DNA of 64,000 bases from Bettongia penicillata ogilbyi (GCA_023548195.1 JAJHZJ010000014.1:16158718-16222717), one strand, 5' to 3'; counted from the stretch's first letter, positions 45,860-59,939 are shown. Numbers and translations are program-made. Notes: generated by a model from the sequence alone, not told the origin.

Positions 45860-47300
45860 ATTTTGCCCAATTCAGAACACTGAAAAGTCACTTGGGGTAA
45901 AGAAACTAGTGAGTTGCTCATCATGGAAAAAGGCTGAGATGCTGTGAGATCCAGACCCCAAGGAAACCACTATCAGAAAGGTGAAAATAAGAAAGTGAAG
46001 AGGGGAAATGGGCTGGGGGATGGGGGAGGCTGAAATTTCCAAAGATCAGGAAGAAAAGTCAAAGACCTTGAATATAAACAGATGAATCCACAGAGAAAAC
46101 ATTAAGAACGTGAAGAAATATGGCTTTCAAATCCAGTAAACAAATTCTGACATCTAAAAATAAATACTGCAAAATAAAGGGAAATGATCCAACAATTGAG
46201 ACAGAGGACTCTGAGGAATGCGAGAAGAACATGGAATCACAATATTCCTGAGTAGATCAAAAGAGAACTGAGAATTAAGAAAGCAAAATTTATGACCTAT
46301 ACAGCAAAAGTAATGGACAGAACAAAAACCTGCAATCTATCATATCAATCTTCACCAAAGTGAAGAGAGAACCATATTTTAAAAATGCAAATGTATAAAA
46401 GAGAAGGATAATCTAGGAGAGAAGGAAAAAGCATCATTAAAAGAAAATATCTTCCCTAGTCAAACAAAACATAGTGATCTCAAAGACATGATATGAGAGA
46501 CAATTTTTAAGGATCATAGGTCTCCCAGAAGAATATGACGGGGCAAAAACTTTAACACCATAATGAAGAAAGGAATGAAAGAGTTGGCTAACAGAAGAAA
46601 GTGATGACCCTTGTGGTCTCAGAAAGAGAAAAGGAAGTAGATCTTTGTGGCCGCAGGAAGCGTTTTCATTGGTGAATTCTCCTTTAAGTGAGGAGAGAAG
46701 TCCTGTGAAATCAGAAGGGAAACTGTGCTAGGTATGGCCTAGGGGATTTGGTGTTTGAAAAGTCTACTCCTACCTCAGGAGGAGATAAGTTGGAACTCCT
46801 ATAGGCAGTTCAGTCCTTGGGGTGGAAAAAAGCCTTTACCTAGGGAGAATTTGGGGCAAATGGGAAAAGAAAGGTAACCAAGGAAAGGTATATATCAGTG
46901 GTGGGCTGCAAAATCAGGGATATGGTGGGGAAGGGGCCCCACTGTGGGACAGTATTCTCTCTGACACCTGCAATTATTGAAAATATTTTGAGAATGAGGC
47001 ACAATGGAAAAGGGAAATTCCAGCTAGAGCTTCTACAAGGCTATGGCAAGAAGAGCCTAAAGGGGAGAGCCTAGAATTGGATATGTTCAAAGCTTTGATT
47101 ATAATAAGAATACAGAAAAAAAGAGAGACCAGATAATAAGGGTCATGAATCAGAGAATGGGGGTCTAGAAAGACAGAAAGAATGAAAAATAAAAAGAGTG
47201 AGAGACATTCTTTTTGGAAAAGTGGCACAAAAAAAATGAAATTTTAAAAACTACTGAGCAGTACTAGATCTGTTAAAGGGAGAATCTATATGGGTGGGAA
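45860..47300 (+). mobile_element. L1/HAL1-like 5' and ORF1 region, decayed
   Basis: The 46400-46600 stretch reads GACAATTTTTAAGGATCATA, GGTCTCCCAGAAGAATATGA and CGGGGCAAAAAC, which translates to the IIGLPEEYDGAK-type ORF1 motif. The 46600-47300 part is unassigned and purine-rich. Confidence 0.5.
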
Positions 47301-47639
47301 GAATTAAATAACCAGATATATGCAGGAGTAAAAGGAAAGGATGAGGGGTGAAGGGAAGAGCCTCAGTGGTAATCGAACCACTTTTTAAAAGGTAAAGGCT
47401 TTGATAAAGTACTACCCTCTTTTATGCTAAAAAACCTTACAAAGTATAGTCCTAGAGAGGGGATAGCCTTAGTTGATCTTCTTAGCTACCCTGATCACAA
47501 CAAGGCCCCTACTTTGACCTTATTTTGTTCTTTTTTTCCTCATAGTGAAGAAGGTATATAATATATATTATAACATATAATATATTATAATATGTTATAT
47601 GTAAATATTATAATATATAATCACACTTATATGAGAAGA

Positions 47640-47810
47640 AGCATAGAGTGAAGTGCTGGGCACTGGACTTGAAGTCTGGAAGATCTGGGTTCAAATATCC
47701 TCTCTGAGACTTGGTGACCCTGTTTCTCATTTTCTTCATCTATAAAATGAGGGGGGTGGATCCAGTTGCTTTTAAGGTCTCTTCCACGTCTAACTTTATT
47801 ATCCAATTAA
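47640..47810 (+). repeat. Marsupial SINE fragment
   Basis: GAAGTGCTGGGCACTGGACT, GGAAGATCTGGGTTCAAATA and ATCTATAAAATGAGG match the SINE head and middle. Confidence 0.8.
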
Positions 47811-48039
47811 AATGTATTTTCCCCTTAATCAATTTTTCTTACCAGTTAAGTCTTTGAGTTGTTTTTTTTTTTTTTTAGCACATAGTGTTATATGACTGGT
47901 TCAGTCACTTAATCATGCTTTTACCACAGATGTGTCAAACATGTAACAAAGAACCAAATTAAAATGTAATTAGAAAATATTTAATTAAATAAATTGAAAT
48001 GCAATACCACATAGATAATGTCAATTTGTGGTTTTCACA

Positions 48040-49200
48040 ATGGCCTGTTTCCATTTGTCTCTTTTAGACCAAACTCTGAAGGTTGACATTTTTGGTGCAT
48101 GACAAGGTTGGAACTGATGGAGTAGAGGTGATGCCCCACCCTGAGAACACTAGTGACTGAGGCATCTCAGAATCTATTTTCCTGGAGTCTTAACTTTGGC
48201 TAGGGTGGCTAAGTCTCTGTTCACAAAGCACATTCTAGACTCCCACTAGTTTGGTCGTAGTCTGCAATTCTCTCTGAGTTAGCTCTGGGGATGGAGATCA
48301 CTCTGTGTTACATCATTCTATATTGCCTACGGATCAGTCCTCTGGAAAATTTTTGACTATGGGTCAGTGGGGAACTAAAATTAGAGATCTGCTAACAATC
48401 TTTCTCACAAATATTGCCAGCACTGGTGTCAGTCAACTAAAGATAGCCCTGAATTTTGTTGTCCCCATTGGGGCTCTTTTGATGAGTATCCTAAAAACAA
48501 ATTAAATTAAAAGCTAATAAGACATCTAGACTGGAGTGGGAAAGTTTCCACTGCTAGTTCTGAAATAGCAGAATAAGAACCAGAAGCTTCTTCCCTTAAA
48601 GCTTGTAGAACCACTTCTGCACTCTTTCTCAGCTCTGTCTAATCTCCTTCCTCCTCTCCTTTCCCTTGAGGGCTAATGTCCTGACAGAGGCAAACTCCAC
48701 CCTGCCTATGGACCAAATTCCTGAACTTAACTTCATTGGGACCTGCCCTTTTAAATCTTCAACCTTTGAGGTGATCCAAGGAAAGTTTTCAGGATGCAGC
48801 TCCCATCTGCCCCAATTTGCCCCTCTCTCAACTAGGAGAGGTGTATAGACCATCACTTCTGATGGTCTTGGATTCTTGAAAATTCTCCATCCCTTTTCCT
48901 CAGAGTAATGATAGCCTTTTCATGATGGGGGGTTTCTAAGAAGCCCCTCCAAGCTTTCAGACTTCCCCTCTTTCTATTATTTATATTTGTGTCTGTGTCT
49001 CTATGTTGTAAAATGTCTGTGTTGTGTTTGTGCTGTGAGCCAGATTCTGTTACCTTGCAAGATTTAAAATGCAGTCCATAATAAAAACTTCTAATGACTA
49101 CATAGCCAGAGAAAACATTGGGAAAGGTTAATAAACCTTTTTTTGTTATTTTGAGGTTATCACTGAAAGCAGGACTAACTCCCACCGTAGGATTTGCATG
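48040..49200 (+). repeat. ERV-like segment (env/LTR-type, decayed)
   Basis: TCTTTTAGACCAAACTCTGA at 48060 recurs almost exactly at 54317. A polyadenylation-like AATAAACC sits near 49130 after a T/G-rich segment. Frames are short and broken. I assign ERV origin only from the repeated acceptor-like start and LTR-like end. Confidence 0.35.
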
Positions 49201-49399
49201 GGAGGTTAGATTATTATAGATTATTTTTTTTAAGAGGAAAAGCCTGTAAGACTTTTTTTTTTTTTATGATCTCAACTTTGGCCAAGTTGAGGCTGAAGGA
49301 AAAAGTTAGATACAACTAAAAATATCTTAGCAGATTTTGGAGGTTTTGAAATTAATCATTAAGGAGTTTGGAAAATGAATCATTTTAAGATCGCAGGAG

Positions 49400-50040
49400 A
49401 AAACTCCTGGGATTTGGGGTAATTCCAGGCATTCACCCCCTGCTGAAACATCTCCCCACAATCCCAATCACAACATTCCCCACTCCCTCTCCTGGAGTCA
49501 AGAATGTATGGGAATTGTTAACAGCCCATGGTTTCCCTGTTAACCCCTCTCATCCCAGATCAGATTAAGAAAGGAGAATGCTGGAGAATTATGGGGAAAC
49601 TTGAATCACCTTCCTCACCTAGTGGAAGGAGGGTGTTGGGCAGCAGCCACAGCAGTGGCCCTGTGCCCTTGGACACCCTGCAGCAACCCCCCCAAGCAAA
49701 ACCTGAGAGTGTCACCCAGGTGCAGTACATTCTGTCCACCCTGCCGCAGCAGCATCCGCGGCTATGAGAAGGGGGAAAGAGGTCAGGCCCCACAGCCAGC
49801 ATTCCCTGAGCCCTATCACCAAACATTACCTAGTGGCAAGACCCTGACACCAGCCACCCCAGTCCCTAATCAATGCCCTTTGCCACAATGCCTAGCACCC
49901 AGCTGTTGGTGGAGAATCTGGGGCCCCCTGGTAGAACTCAGGGTGGCAGTAAGAAGTGGGGGAGCTAGCCAGCCTCTGACCTTAGTAAGCCCATCTTTCT
50001 CTGTTGCAGTGCAGAAATGTCTCAGCTATGTAATTTATGG
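49400..50040 (+). other. GC-rich segment with a 174-codon open frame, unassigned
   Basis: The frame 49601-50125 and an overlapping frame 49528-49767 (rich in P, Q, S, for example LQQPPQAKPESVTQVQYI) stand out from AT-rich flanks. I recognise no domain, signal or splice context. A retroviral gag remnant is possible but unproved. Confidence 0.25.
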
Positions 50041-50809
50041 CAAGTTATTTTATTTCTATTTGCCCCATTTCTTGATTTGTAAAGGGAAAAATAATAGTTT
50101 TTGTTGTGGGATTAAAATGATATAATGATAGTTTAACACAATGACTGGCATATGCTAGACACTACATCATTATCATTATCTCTCTAATTTAATGTAATTG
50201 TTCCCTAGCTGATAACTTTAAGGGCATTTTAAAATGCCAAAGGTAGTAAGATCAATAATTTCTATATGTGACAATTTGGAAATGCAATTAATGTCATCTG
50301 AAGTTTATTGCTTGTTATTACTAGATTTCTAATTCATATTGCATTTATAAAATTCTCTTATATTGTAAAATTTGAGAGACCATTGTAAAATAGAAATGGT
50401 ACTAGATAATGCAATTTTTAATCTGAATTCTGTTACATATGAATTGGTCTTTTAAAAGGATGTGATAAAATTAATTTGAAATTATGTATTTCTAAATTTT
50501 CTTATATTGTGTAGTTTGATAAACCATTGTATCAGCTATGTTGTTAGAAAACCAATCCCTCTTGAGAATGAATGGGTTAGGAATATGCTAGGACATTCTG
50601 TCAACCCTGACCATGTGCTGTAATATTCTAAAGTACTGTAACTTAAGAAAACTATTAGCTCCCAAGTTTTGTCTCTTTTAAGAGGTAGTTTCATCTAAAA
50701 TTCTTATCAACCCTGTGCAATAGTTTTCTGTGTTGTGGAATTCCTACTGAGTAAATGGAAATCCTTATACAAAATAACGTTTTGATTTTCAAGTCTGCTT
50801 CATCTAAGG

Positions 50810-50853
<44 letters not shown>

Positions 50854-53380
50854 TTTCAGAATGTAATTATTTACTTAATTTCTAGTGATAAAGAAAAGGG
50901 AAAGAGTAAATTTTAAAGGCCCAGTAACTTGGTTATTGTAATAAGGCTAATTTAATTGGGTATGTTCTTCTTGGCTTATGAAAACTGAATCTCCTCCCCC
51001 ATTACAAATACCTTTTGACTAGAGGGAGGTGGTAATTAGGAATTTTGTGGTAATTAAGAATTTAGTTTGTATCATTTGTATAGTACTTGGGAATTTATTT
51101 CTGCCACTTAAAGATATTTTATACCAACTTAGTTTTAATAAATTTAATACCTAATGTTAAGGATTTATTTTTGCTTTAAGGTTGAAAAAAAATCTTTCAT
51201 TTTAAAGGTTTCCAACTAATTTACTTCATAAAAGTTTAGCATTTATTTCTTTTAACATCAGGATAAATTTTAAACTATTTTTAAGAAATGGAAATATTTT
51301 TAGAAATGTTTTCTAAAAGCCTTTTGTGTGATTTTTTAGAAGGTCTACTAAATTTTCATTCAATTGAATTTTCATTTTAATAAAATTTGTTAAATTACTG
51401 TAACGAGATGTAAATGGAAGACATCTTGCTGTTTTGATCTGAATTTGTAGTCATTCCATGGCCTCAGCAAGAGTTAAATTAGTGTTTGAACTCATCATAT
51501 GTATAAGATTCAATTCCTGAAGTATCTCATTCTTTCAGAGTGATAAATATAATTAGAAAAGGATAAATAAGCTCCTGAAACAAGAATGTAATTCTATCAA
51601 GTTGTGAGGTTAAAGTCAGGAACATTTTTTGTTTTTCTTTAAGGAAAAGGATTTCATTACAGAAAGTTATGTTAGTTAAGAGTAATATATTATGAGCTAT
51701 CTTGTATTATCTTAAGGGGAAATCTGATTTCACTTATGTCTGTTGTTTAACATATGCAGAAATGTATGCAAGCTATTTAAGACACCTTAAAGATGTTCCT
51801 ATTGCTTAAAGGGATTCTGAAAGTAGTAGAATTTTTCTTGATGAATCTCTTACTGTTACTAATGTGAGATTATAGTCAATACTTATGTGAGCCTTGAGAA
51901 CTGAACCTATATGAAGCTCTGAGTACTGGAATTTGCAACTCAAATCTTTATGGGACTGTAATTTATTTTTATTTTGAGCTTTAATTACAGGGATAGTTGT
52001 CTGAATTGTTGAGAAGCCAATTGTAGAAAATGGCATGTGCTGCAGGTTCAGGACTACTAAAGGTGAATGAATGTCTATGCCAGGGAAAAGTTTTGGGGCA
52101 ACCTTGGACATGGCTTAGATAGGATCCTCCTGATTCTATTTCTCAGTTGTGCTATTTCCTTTCTGAAAAGGAAAATTTCCCACCTGGTTAATCCTGAGTC
52201 CTGTTTTTAACATCTTATGACATGATTGGCTGTCAGATATAATTCATGCCTGTAATCACAGAGCTAAGGAAGTTTTTCCCCTCTGTTATGATATATGATA
52301 TCATTATAACTATGTCCCTCTTTTTTCCTTTTATAGAAAATGTCTATAATCAAGTTCTGTAAATACAGTACTAATAATAGATTGATACTAAAACATCTCT
52401 GAGTTACTATAATAGGATACAAGTGTGAATATCTTACAATTTAATCTATATTTATTTGTGACCAAATAATAATATAGGGGTGATATCCTCCTAAGGGAGA
52501 AGTGATTAGATTTTCCCATTATTAAAGTATCTGATCATTTTAAAAGGCACAAGATATCATTTTATGATTGGACGCTCAAAAAATTTTTTTTAAAGATTCT
52601 TGTATCAGGTACATAATTTAAGTAAGAATAGAAACAGCAAATTATATATAAACTGAAATTCTCTGAGGTTTCAAAATTGGAGAACCAAATTTAAGTGATT
52701 GTAATAAATTATATTAAGTCAGAATTATCTAAGAACTTCTGGATTTGGAACCAGAAAATCAGCCCCCTTTTTCTGAGCTGTCCTAAGAATAAAGCCTGTT
52801 GTCCAAGAAAGATGTCTAGGGGCTAGATAACTATTTGAGATATCAGGGACTAAAAAGGTGCTCCTTAAATGGACATTTAAAATGGGTTACTGGGAAACAA
52901 GGAGACTTGATATTAGTTAACAGTGGTGATGATTGTATGGTTTATATTTTGCATGGTTTATTTTTAAGTTTTCTTGATTATCTTGGTAACAGGTAAATCT
53001 CCCTTCTGAAAACTGGTCCACTGTGAGTCCTCTAAGTAGTTTGATCTGTACCTGACAACGTAATTATGCAATTATGGAAACTGGGAAAAAACTTTATCAT
53101 ATTGTTTGAATATAACCCTGCATAGCTGGGGCATTGGACCATCTCTATTTTCTTTTAACCAAGGACATATGTTATGCTGTTTTCTCTCAATTGTCAACAC
53201 ATATGTCTTCTAAGAGCCCTTATCAGGTCTTTCTGACTACTCCTATAGCTTCTAACTTGTGGATGTGAACTCCTGGATTATCTAAAGACTGCTTCCACTC
53301 TTGAGCGGATCTCTGAGACCACAGGAAACCTCCTGCATCAGTAAGCACCCCAACATATACAGGGGGACCTGCTACCACAG
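50040..53380. other. Long AT-rich stretch without recognised genes
   Basis: Contains a MIR trace near 50130 and a (TG)n run at 50811-50850. The kinase and WD40 exons expected downstream of the LRRK2-like relic were sought on the plus strand and not seen. The 101-codon minus frame at 51806-52111 has no recognised motif. Confidence 0.4.
50811..50850 (+). repeat. (TG)n microsatellite
   Basis: About 20 uninterrupted TG units. Confidence 0.95.
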
Positions 53381-53389
53381 GTTCTTAGA

Positions 53390-54115
53390 TCTGTATTCAT
53401 AAAAGGAAAGTAACTTTCAAGGGGTTAGCAATCACTTTAATCAAGCACAGGTATCAGGGAAAATCAAAATTTCAGGTAAAATACAGAGAAATCAGAAGCC
53501 AACAAGCATTCTTCCAAAATGTCTGACCATTACATACATGCACAGTTACCAGAGAGGGAAGCATCAACTTCTGGGTTTTAGCCTGGGGGCTCCTTAGTGA
53601 CTTCCCAGAGTCTCTCGGACCAAAGAAACCCTTGCAGTCAGTAATCCCCAAGTAATCCCCTCATCCTCAGAGTATTTATACACTTTTTAGATCCAGAGGG
53701 CATAACCCTCTGACCCAGTGCCTCAACAGAAAAAACAAAAGGTACTTGGGACCCTCCTACAAAACAGCTCCCCTAATCTAACTTTCCACAATGGGCAGGC
53801 AACTTGGTTTGACCAATCAGGAAAAAAACATTTCAGTTCATTCTGAATTAATATACCATAATGTTTTGTATACTCTCTGAGTGAATCCCAAAATTAAGCT
53901 GACTGGGAGCATTCCACCTGTTTATGCCTGATAAGGACCAGGTGCCTTGAACGAGACACTATCTTGATTAATGACATTTGTCTTATTTGGATGTTTTATG
54001 AACACTATCCTATTATAATGCTCATGTTTTATGACATTCCCATGTTTATGGCTGACAAAACCCAGGCATCCTGGGGGCATCCTCTTGCACTATGGAAACT
54101 ATAATTTTGACTGCC
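53390..54115 (-). repeat. LTR-like element, minus orientation
   Basis: AATCACTTTAATCAAGCAC and a compositionally distinct body suggest an LTR read leftwards. Ends are not defined and no target duplication was found. Confidence 0.35.
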
Positions 54116-54289
54116 ACAGGCACGCTGAATCAGGAAGGGGAAGGGGTCAGGAATGCGGGGTATAGGTGGGAGTGGGGACACACTTCCTTGTTCTATTGGT
54201 ATATAGTCTCCTTCAAGTGGCCTTTCTTTGCTTTCAGTTTAATCTGACTCCACGAATGCATGTTTCACTAGCTCACAGAGAAAAAACTG

Positions 54290-54520
54290 CACATATATGG
54301 CTTATTTCCTTTTGCTTCTTTTAGACCAAACTCTGAAGGCTGACACCTCCAATCAACAGCCTCTGAGTGTGGCAACAGAAACCTTCTTGTCCAGAACTGT
54401 TTCTCCTGGCATGTTCTTAACTCCTACTCTTTTCTTAATTGCTCCTTTTTGTTATTTTCTCTCCTGCTGCCTTTTTAAATTGCTTCTAATGGCTCAAATC
54501 AGAGCTTTGTCATGATCAAT
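54290..54520 (+). repeat. Second copy of the repeat starting at 48060
   Basis: CTTTTAGACCAAACTCTGAA, then GGCTGACACCTCC (48.07 kb copy: GGTTGACATTTTT). The 72-codon frame here has two hydrophobic stretches, as in envelope-like remnants, but identity is not established. Confidence 0.4.
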
Positions 54521-55265
54521 GACTCATTTTTCCTTTATGAGTTAAACTCAGAAAATTCAACTTCATATCACTTGTAAAATCAACAATTCTTATTTCATTT
54601 TCCCATAGTTATAAAAGTTATTTGATTTATCAGTTTATGAATTCTAACCTTATAATCTCCAAAAAACAGTCATTTGCAAATGAGCTGAGTAACCACAAAG
54701 GTCTTTATCTTAAACCATTTTTCTGTCCTCAAACAAATTCTCTGTCTGGTAGTCTTATGTCTGTAGATATGTTTTAATGGTAAAACTGTGTTTCTGCACA
54801 CAAAGAACTAATTACTTTTTCATTCAAGTTCTAAAGCCTTTTCCTCCCTTTTAAGCAAATAAATCATTCCTATTCAAAAAGGGCAGTATTTTATAGCTTA
54901 ACTGGTTGATCTAATCCCTTTTATTTCATAGCAGCTCATTTTCTTGCCTTAGTGGTTATTTTTCTGCCTATTTCAATAAGTAAGCTGCTGACATATGAAA
55001 GGGGATAGGAGCTTATAAAATTAATATTTTTCATATTAAAATTATTTAAAATTGAACTCTAAGTTAAATATTTTTACTCCCCCAAAAAGGGTATAGATTT
55101 CAAAAATTTTGAAGTATCCTTGTTCCCAAAATTTCAGTTGCATACTAGAAAATTAGCTTGCTCGATTCAATTCAATTGATAATTGTTAAGACATTCTGCT
55201 AGACTTTGATGATAAAAAAAGAATAAGTAGTCCAAACTTTCAAAGAGCTTATGATAGAGAAAATA
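54520..55265. other. AT-rich DNA, nothing recognised
   Basis: No repeat or exon can be named with support. Confidence 0.35.
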
Positions 55266-55269
55266 ATAC

Positions 55270-55480
55270 TATGATATAAAGCATTCAACTTGAAGTCAAA
55301 AGACCTAAGTTCAAGTCTTGCATCAGAAACTCCATAGCCATGTGACCCTGGGCAAGTCACTTTACCTCTCTCAGCTTCCATCTCTGTAAAAAGGAAAAAC
55401 AACATTAACAATAATAATGATAATAAAAACACTTTCCAGAATTGTTGTATTAAATGAGATAATATATGTAAGGCAAACCT
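55270..55480 (+). repeat. Marsupial SINE
   Basis: CAACTTGAAGTCAAAAGACC, CCATGTGACCCTGGGCAAGT and CACTTTACCTCTCTCAGC occur in order. Confidence 0.8.
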
Positions 55481-55589
55481 TCAAGATAGTGATAATTACA
55501 GTATAAATTAGGACATAAAAAGGTTAGAGGAGAGGTCCAAAGTCATATTAGAAGTTCAGTTAGGGAAGAGATAATTTCTGATTGTAGGG

Positions 55590-56290
55590 AAGTGATGAGA
55601 GCTGGAAGGCAGGGTGAGATCCCTACAAAGACCAGAGTATCAGGAGCAGGGAAGGAATTCGCAGACTCAAGCATTATTGAGATCAAGGTAAAGATTTATT
55701 ATGTGTTTCAGCAGGCAAGAGTTCTTAGGGAACCTGCAACTGTAGAGGGCACAGGTAGAGTTTATATGGGATATTCTGTAGTGAAACATGTGCCAAATAT
55801 GTTAACTAGATGTTTTGGGGTGGGATTAGGGAGTGGTTAAGGAGTGGTCAGTTCTTAAAGGAACATGCACATTAAGTATCTACTGTGCAGGTATTGGGAA
55901 GTGAACTGGACAGTCATAATAAAATAAGATGAGGTCTTTGACCAATGGGACCCAGCCTTATACCAGGAAGAATTTTCAAAAAGAAAATGAGGAGGTAGAG
56001 CTCATAAGGAAATAGACCAAGGGAGGGTCACATGGAGGTGTGGATTTGGGCCTGAAACATCACTAAGTCAACCAATGATCAGGGGTGACTCAGAAATACC
56101 AGGCTGCTCTCATCAATGTCTTGTTAGACAAGATAATGTAAGGAAGTATACATATGTCTAAGTCTAGGATACATATGGTGAGTAGTAAATGTCATTATGA
56201 CCCAGTGCACAGCCTGTTCAGCCAGTACACAGCTGGTTCAGACTAATAAATTCTCTAAGTGCAGCTGGCTGCTGTATCAGGAAGGGAGAT
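55590..56290 (-). repeat. LTR-like element, minus orientation
   Basis: AAGATTTATTATGTGTTTCA near 55690 is an antisense AATAAA context following CAGACTCAAGCATTATTGAG. It is GC-richer than its flanks. Boundaries are approximate. Confidence 0.4.
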
Positions 56291-56890
56291 AATGGTTGTT
56301 GCTGGGGCAGGCTGTGTCCTTAGGCTGGGGAGATACTGCCTGGGACAGTAGGTTAGGGAGAAATGTGATTTTTAAAGAGAAATGTGATTTTAGAATCGGG
56401 GCCGAAGCATATGTACCTAAGCACTCCATCAGAAGGATAGGTAAAATTTCAATTGGTAAGATTTGGTTTTGGTCATCAAATTTGGTTTATCTTTTGGGTT
56501 CGTGCAGCATCTTGAGGTGGCAGAACACTAGAAGTTTATGTTTTACTTAGTGATTAGATGAATTGTTCCTGCTAGAAAATCACAAGACTAATGAGATTAA
56601 GGTTATGAGCTATACTGTCATGTTCATAGGATATATTTCTATACCTAGCTGTAGTTGTGAATAATCTTGTCTACTATGTAAAAGAAAGTGTAGATGAATT
56701 AATAAAAATCTATTGGCACTCTTAGCAAATTAATTATAATCTCCTGCTATTATGTCATTTACTTATAGATTTTTTTGCACCTTTGATATTACATATTTAT
56801 GCAATGGATAATACAATAATCTTGAACTATGTCAGGGCAGTGTGCTACCAAAAAATTAATAAAACAGTACCTTTCTTCATGGGGTTTATC
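56290..56890. other. Unassigned DNA
   Basis: No supported feature. The 84-codon frame 56296-56550 is unrecognised. Confidence 0.3.
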
Positions 56891-57660
56891 TTTTTTTCTG
56901 TATTTATTTTAAAAAATTATATTCAATATATAATCACAAAAAAGTTTTTCCATATACACAGCAGAACATTAGAAAAGAATTCTGTATAAAACTGTGACAC
57001 TTCATTTTCTACTACTTTTTAAAATATATACATAAATTCTGCATATTACTTTAAAAACTCTCCTACTTCTCTGTGCTTCCTTCTGAAATTCCTTCTGTTT
57101 TCTTCTTTCTCTTTACATCCCTATTGCTAAACCCTCTCCCCTTTACCTAATCTCCCCTGCATCTAATTAACTGAAAGAAAAGGGAAAAAATATATCAAAT
57201 AAATGTGAAAAGGTAAAATGAATTCATTCTGTGGGGATGCTCAAAAACCTGTCTCTTTTTGTACTTTGTATCATCTCTCTGTTAGAAGATAAGAAGCTTA
57301 ATCATTTATCTTCTGGAAACACAGTTGTCCATTACTTTGATAGAGTTCTTAAGTCTTTCAAAGTCTTTTTCTTTACAATGCTCTTTTGATAGTACTAATT
57401 ATAACTTCTAGGCTTCTCCTCTCCATCCAGAAACAGGAATTTATTATATCAGTTTTCCATAAAGGGCTACAGAACTGTGGCTGGGACCCTTTTTTCTCTT
57501 AACACAGTGCCTTGTCCACCTCAGGGCATAAAAAATCTTATCAATTTTTACTCCCCTCAGCAATTGTCTCCGCATGTTAATATTCCATTACATTTATATA
57601 CCACACTTTGTTTAACCATTCCCCAGTTGCCTGAGGCAATATAAGGAACTTCATTTGGTT
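56890..57660 (-). mobile_element. L1 3'-region remnant, minus orientation
   Basis: TATTCCATTACATTTATATA and CCACACTTTGTTTAACCATT resemble the antisense L1 end seen at 30180 and 60060; the rest is diverged. Confidence 0.5.
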
Positions 57661-59935
57661 CTTGTCCTTTTCTTCCCTCCAACCCTTTCTAATTTTTCCT
57701 TCTTCTGTATAATCTTCCCTCTTTTCTTTGTCCCTGTTGTTTCCCTATTGAGTTTGAGGTATTTCTACATGGAAGTCTTTGTATCTGATGACCCATTCCT
57801 TTCTTCATGTTTATATTCTATATAAATATATATCTTATCATGTACTGTAATTTTAGGAAGTAGCAAATTCTACCCCTATCCTTTTTACTAGTGTATTTCT
57901 CCTTTTGCTTTCCTTTCTCCTCGTTAAAATCCTCAGAATAGAACATCCATTTCCTCTGTTTTCCATATTTGAATTCTCTAGTTTGAATGTTATTTGCTGA
58001 CTTTTTTGTTGCAGATTTGGGGTACATACTGTAGTTTCTCATCAAATTTCTTGATGCAATTTCTGGTGCAAACTTAAGGCTTTTACTGGAGTAGTTATGT
58101 ATAAGCTGGGCAGCAATGGACATTTTTTAGGCTTATCTTTCATGAACTGTTATGAGCTCCACTAGAATGAAGTTAATACATTTTTAAAAAATCAGGTATC
58201 TTGTAACTTTTACATCCAAATTAATGTTGAGACCTTCAGAGCAGTCATCTCACAGGCAAAATGTTTTGGAAATCATTTTTGTCACTACCTTCAGATCCTG
58301 ATCCAAGAAATGGTAAGGAGAGAATGTGAAAAGTTACAGTTGAACTGAATAATACTTTTGTTCACAGAAGCAAGAAATAAACATGTGGAAAATACTAAGT
58401 TCTTCTTTTGAAGTCAACCAAGAAATAATAGTTATTGTAAATCAAGTATCTCAAACTGTGACATTTCAAGTTTCCAGAAGAACTTCAAGAGTAATATTTC
58501 TTGTCTAATGTTGATGAACCACTTCACAAGGGCTAGCATGATGCAATCCCACATTCTTCTTGAAGGGGCCTCTTGGATCTGCAATCAGATATTCTCCTTT
58601 GCTTAGATTCAGCCCCAGGGGAGCCTTGCCTCTAATAAAAGCAGTGAATCCTCCCCCTTTTATTTTCAAACTGGGATGATAAATTTACATAAAGGTTATA
58701 TTATGACTGAAATCTTATGGAGGAAAGGGAAAGGCATTCATTGTATAATATGAATGTGACACTCAAAAGAAATCCTAAACATAAAGACTCAAAGAAAATA
58801 TTAGCAGAACAATCTAAAATAGGACTTAGTAATATGTAACTACTGCTATAATTTCCTGGGAGGCTGATACCTAAACATTATCAGCAAATAAAGAAGTTTG
58901 AATGACTGCTAATTATTTTATATTTCTACTACATGACTGATGGGCCAATAATTTGTTGGTAGCCATCTTCTCCTGGAGTAGCTCCTAAGGACTCCTTTCC
59001 TGTTGCCATTTAGCTCCAAATCAATGAGATCCAGGACCTCTGGAATTCTTAAACTCAAAATGTCACCTTCAATTTTTTAAACATCTCTCTCAATATAAAT
59101 CTCACTTAAAATTAGGAAAAAATAAACAGAAGGGCAGAAAGACAGCCTATGGCCCACAAGCAAGTACTCCTAATTGAGCCTCTCTATGCTAGCTGCCATG
59201 TACCATGACACCATGTACCATAATGCTGGCATGAATTTGTTTCATTTTGCTACCTGGAAAGTTGGAGGAAAAGGGTCCAAAGTTGAAGATATCACTTCTC
59301 TTAAGTTAGTACTATGTTCTCCTGTCATTCACACTGAGTGAGGGTCAAAATATTATCATGGTTTTCAGAGTCTTAACAAAAAAACAAATCCTTTCAAGGG
59401 TGGTTCACCACATGGCTAGAAGTAGTCCCTGAAGCTCCTACATGGACCTAGGAAAGACAAGTCTGAGTGTGCTGCATAAGATGGACTTTGTAACAATTGA
59501 CCTGTATAAAATTCCTTATTTGTAACCTCCATAGGTATTTAAGCATAAATTTTGAAGGTCATTGCCAGATTAAAATTACATAATATTTGCTTAAAATAAA
59601 TTTCATTACCAGAGAAATAGAGTTTGCCCTCTAGTGGTCTCAAGAATCATTTGTTTTAGCTGTAATGAGCTAACTAGTCTATGAACTAAATAAAAAAGGC
59701 ATTGAAAGTATTTTATACAGAAAATATCCTCTGTAAATCATTCCGGTTTTCTCCCTTTCATTTTCTGTGCAACTACAAATTATGACCTTCATTCTAATCT
59801 TAACAGATCTTACCAGTATCTCCTGAAGTTAGAGGATCTCTGCCCATTTTTATAGAATCATCACTAGTCTTTAGAAAATCTCTCATCTGCCTACTCATTG
59901 ACTACTATGCCTTGAGTACCTAACCTATTCCAGTG
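57660..59935. other. Intergenic DNA without recognised genes
   Basis: I looked for COR, kinase and WD40 segments of LRRK2 (for example the HRD- and DYG-type motifs) and found none. A MIR-like trace is possible near 58560. Nothing else can be supported. Confidence 0.35.
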
Positions 59936-59939
59936 GTCT

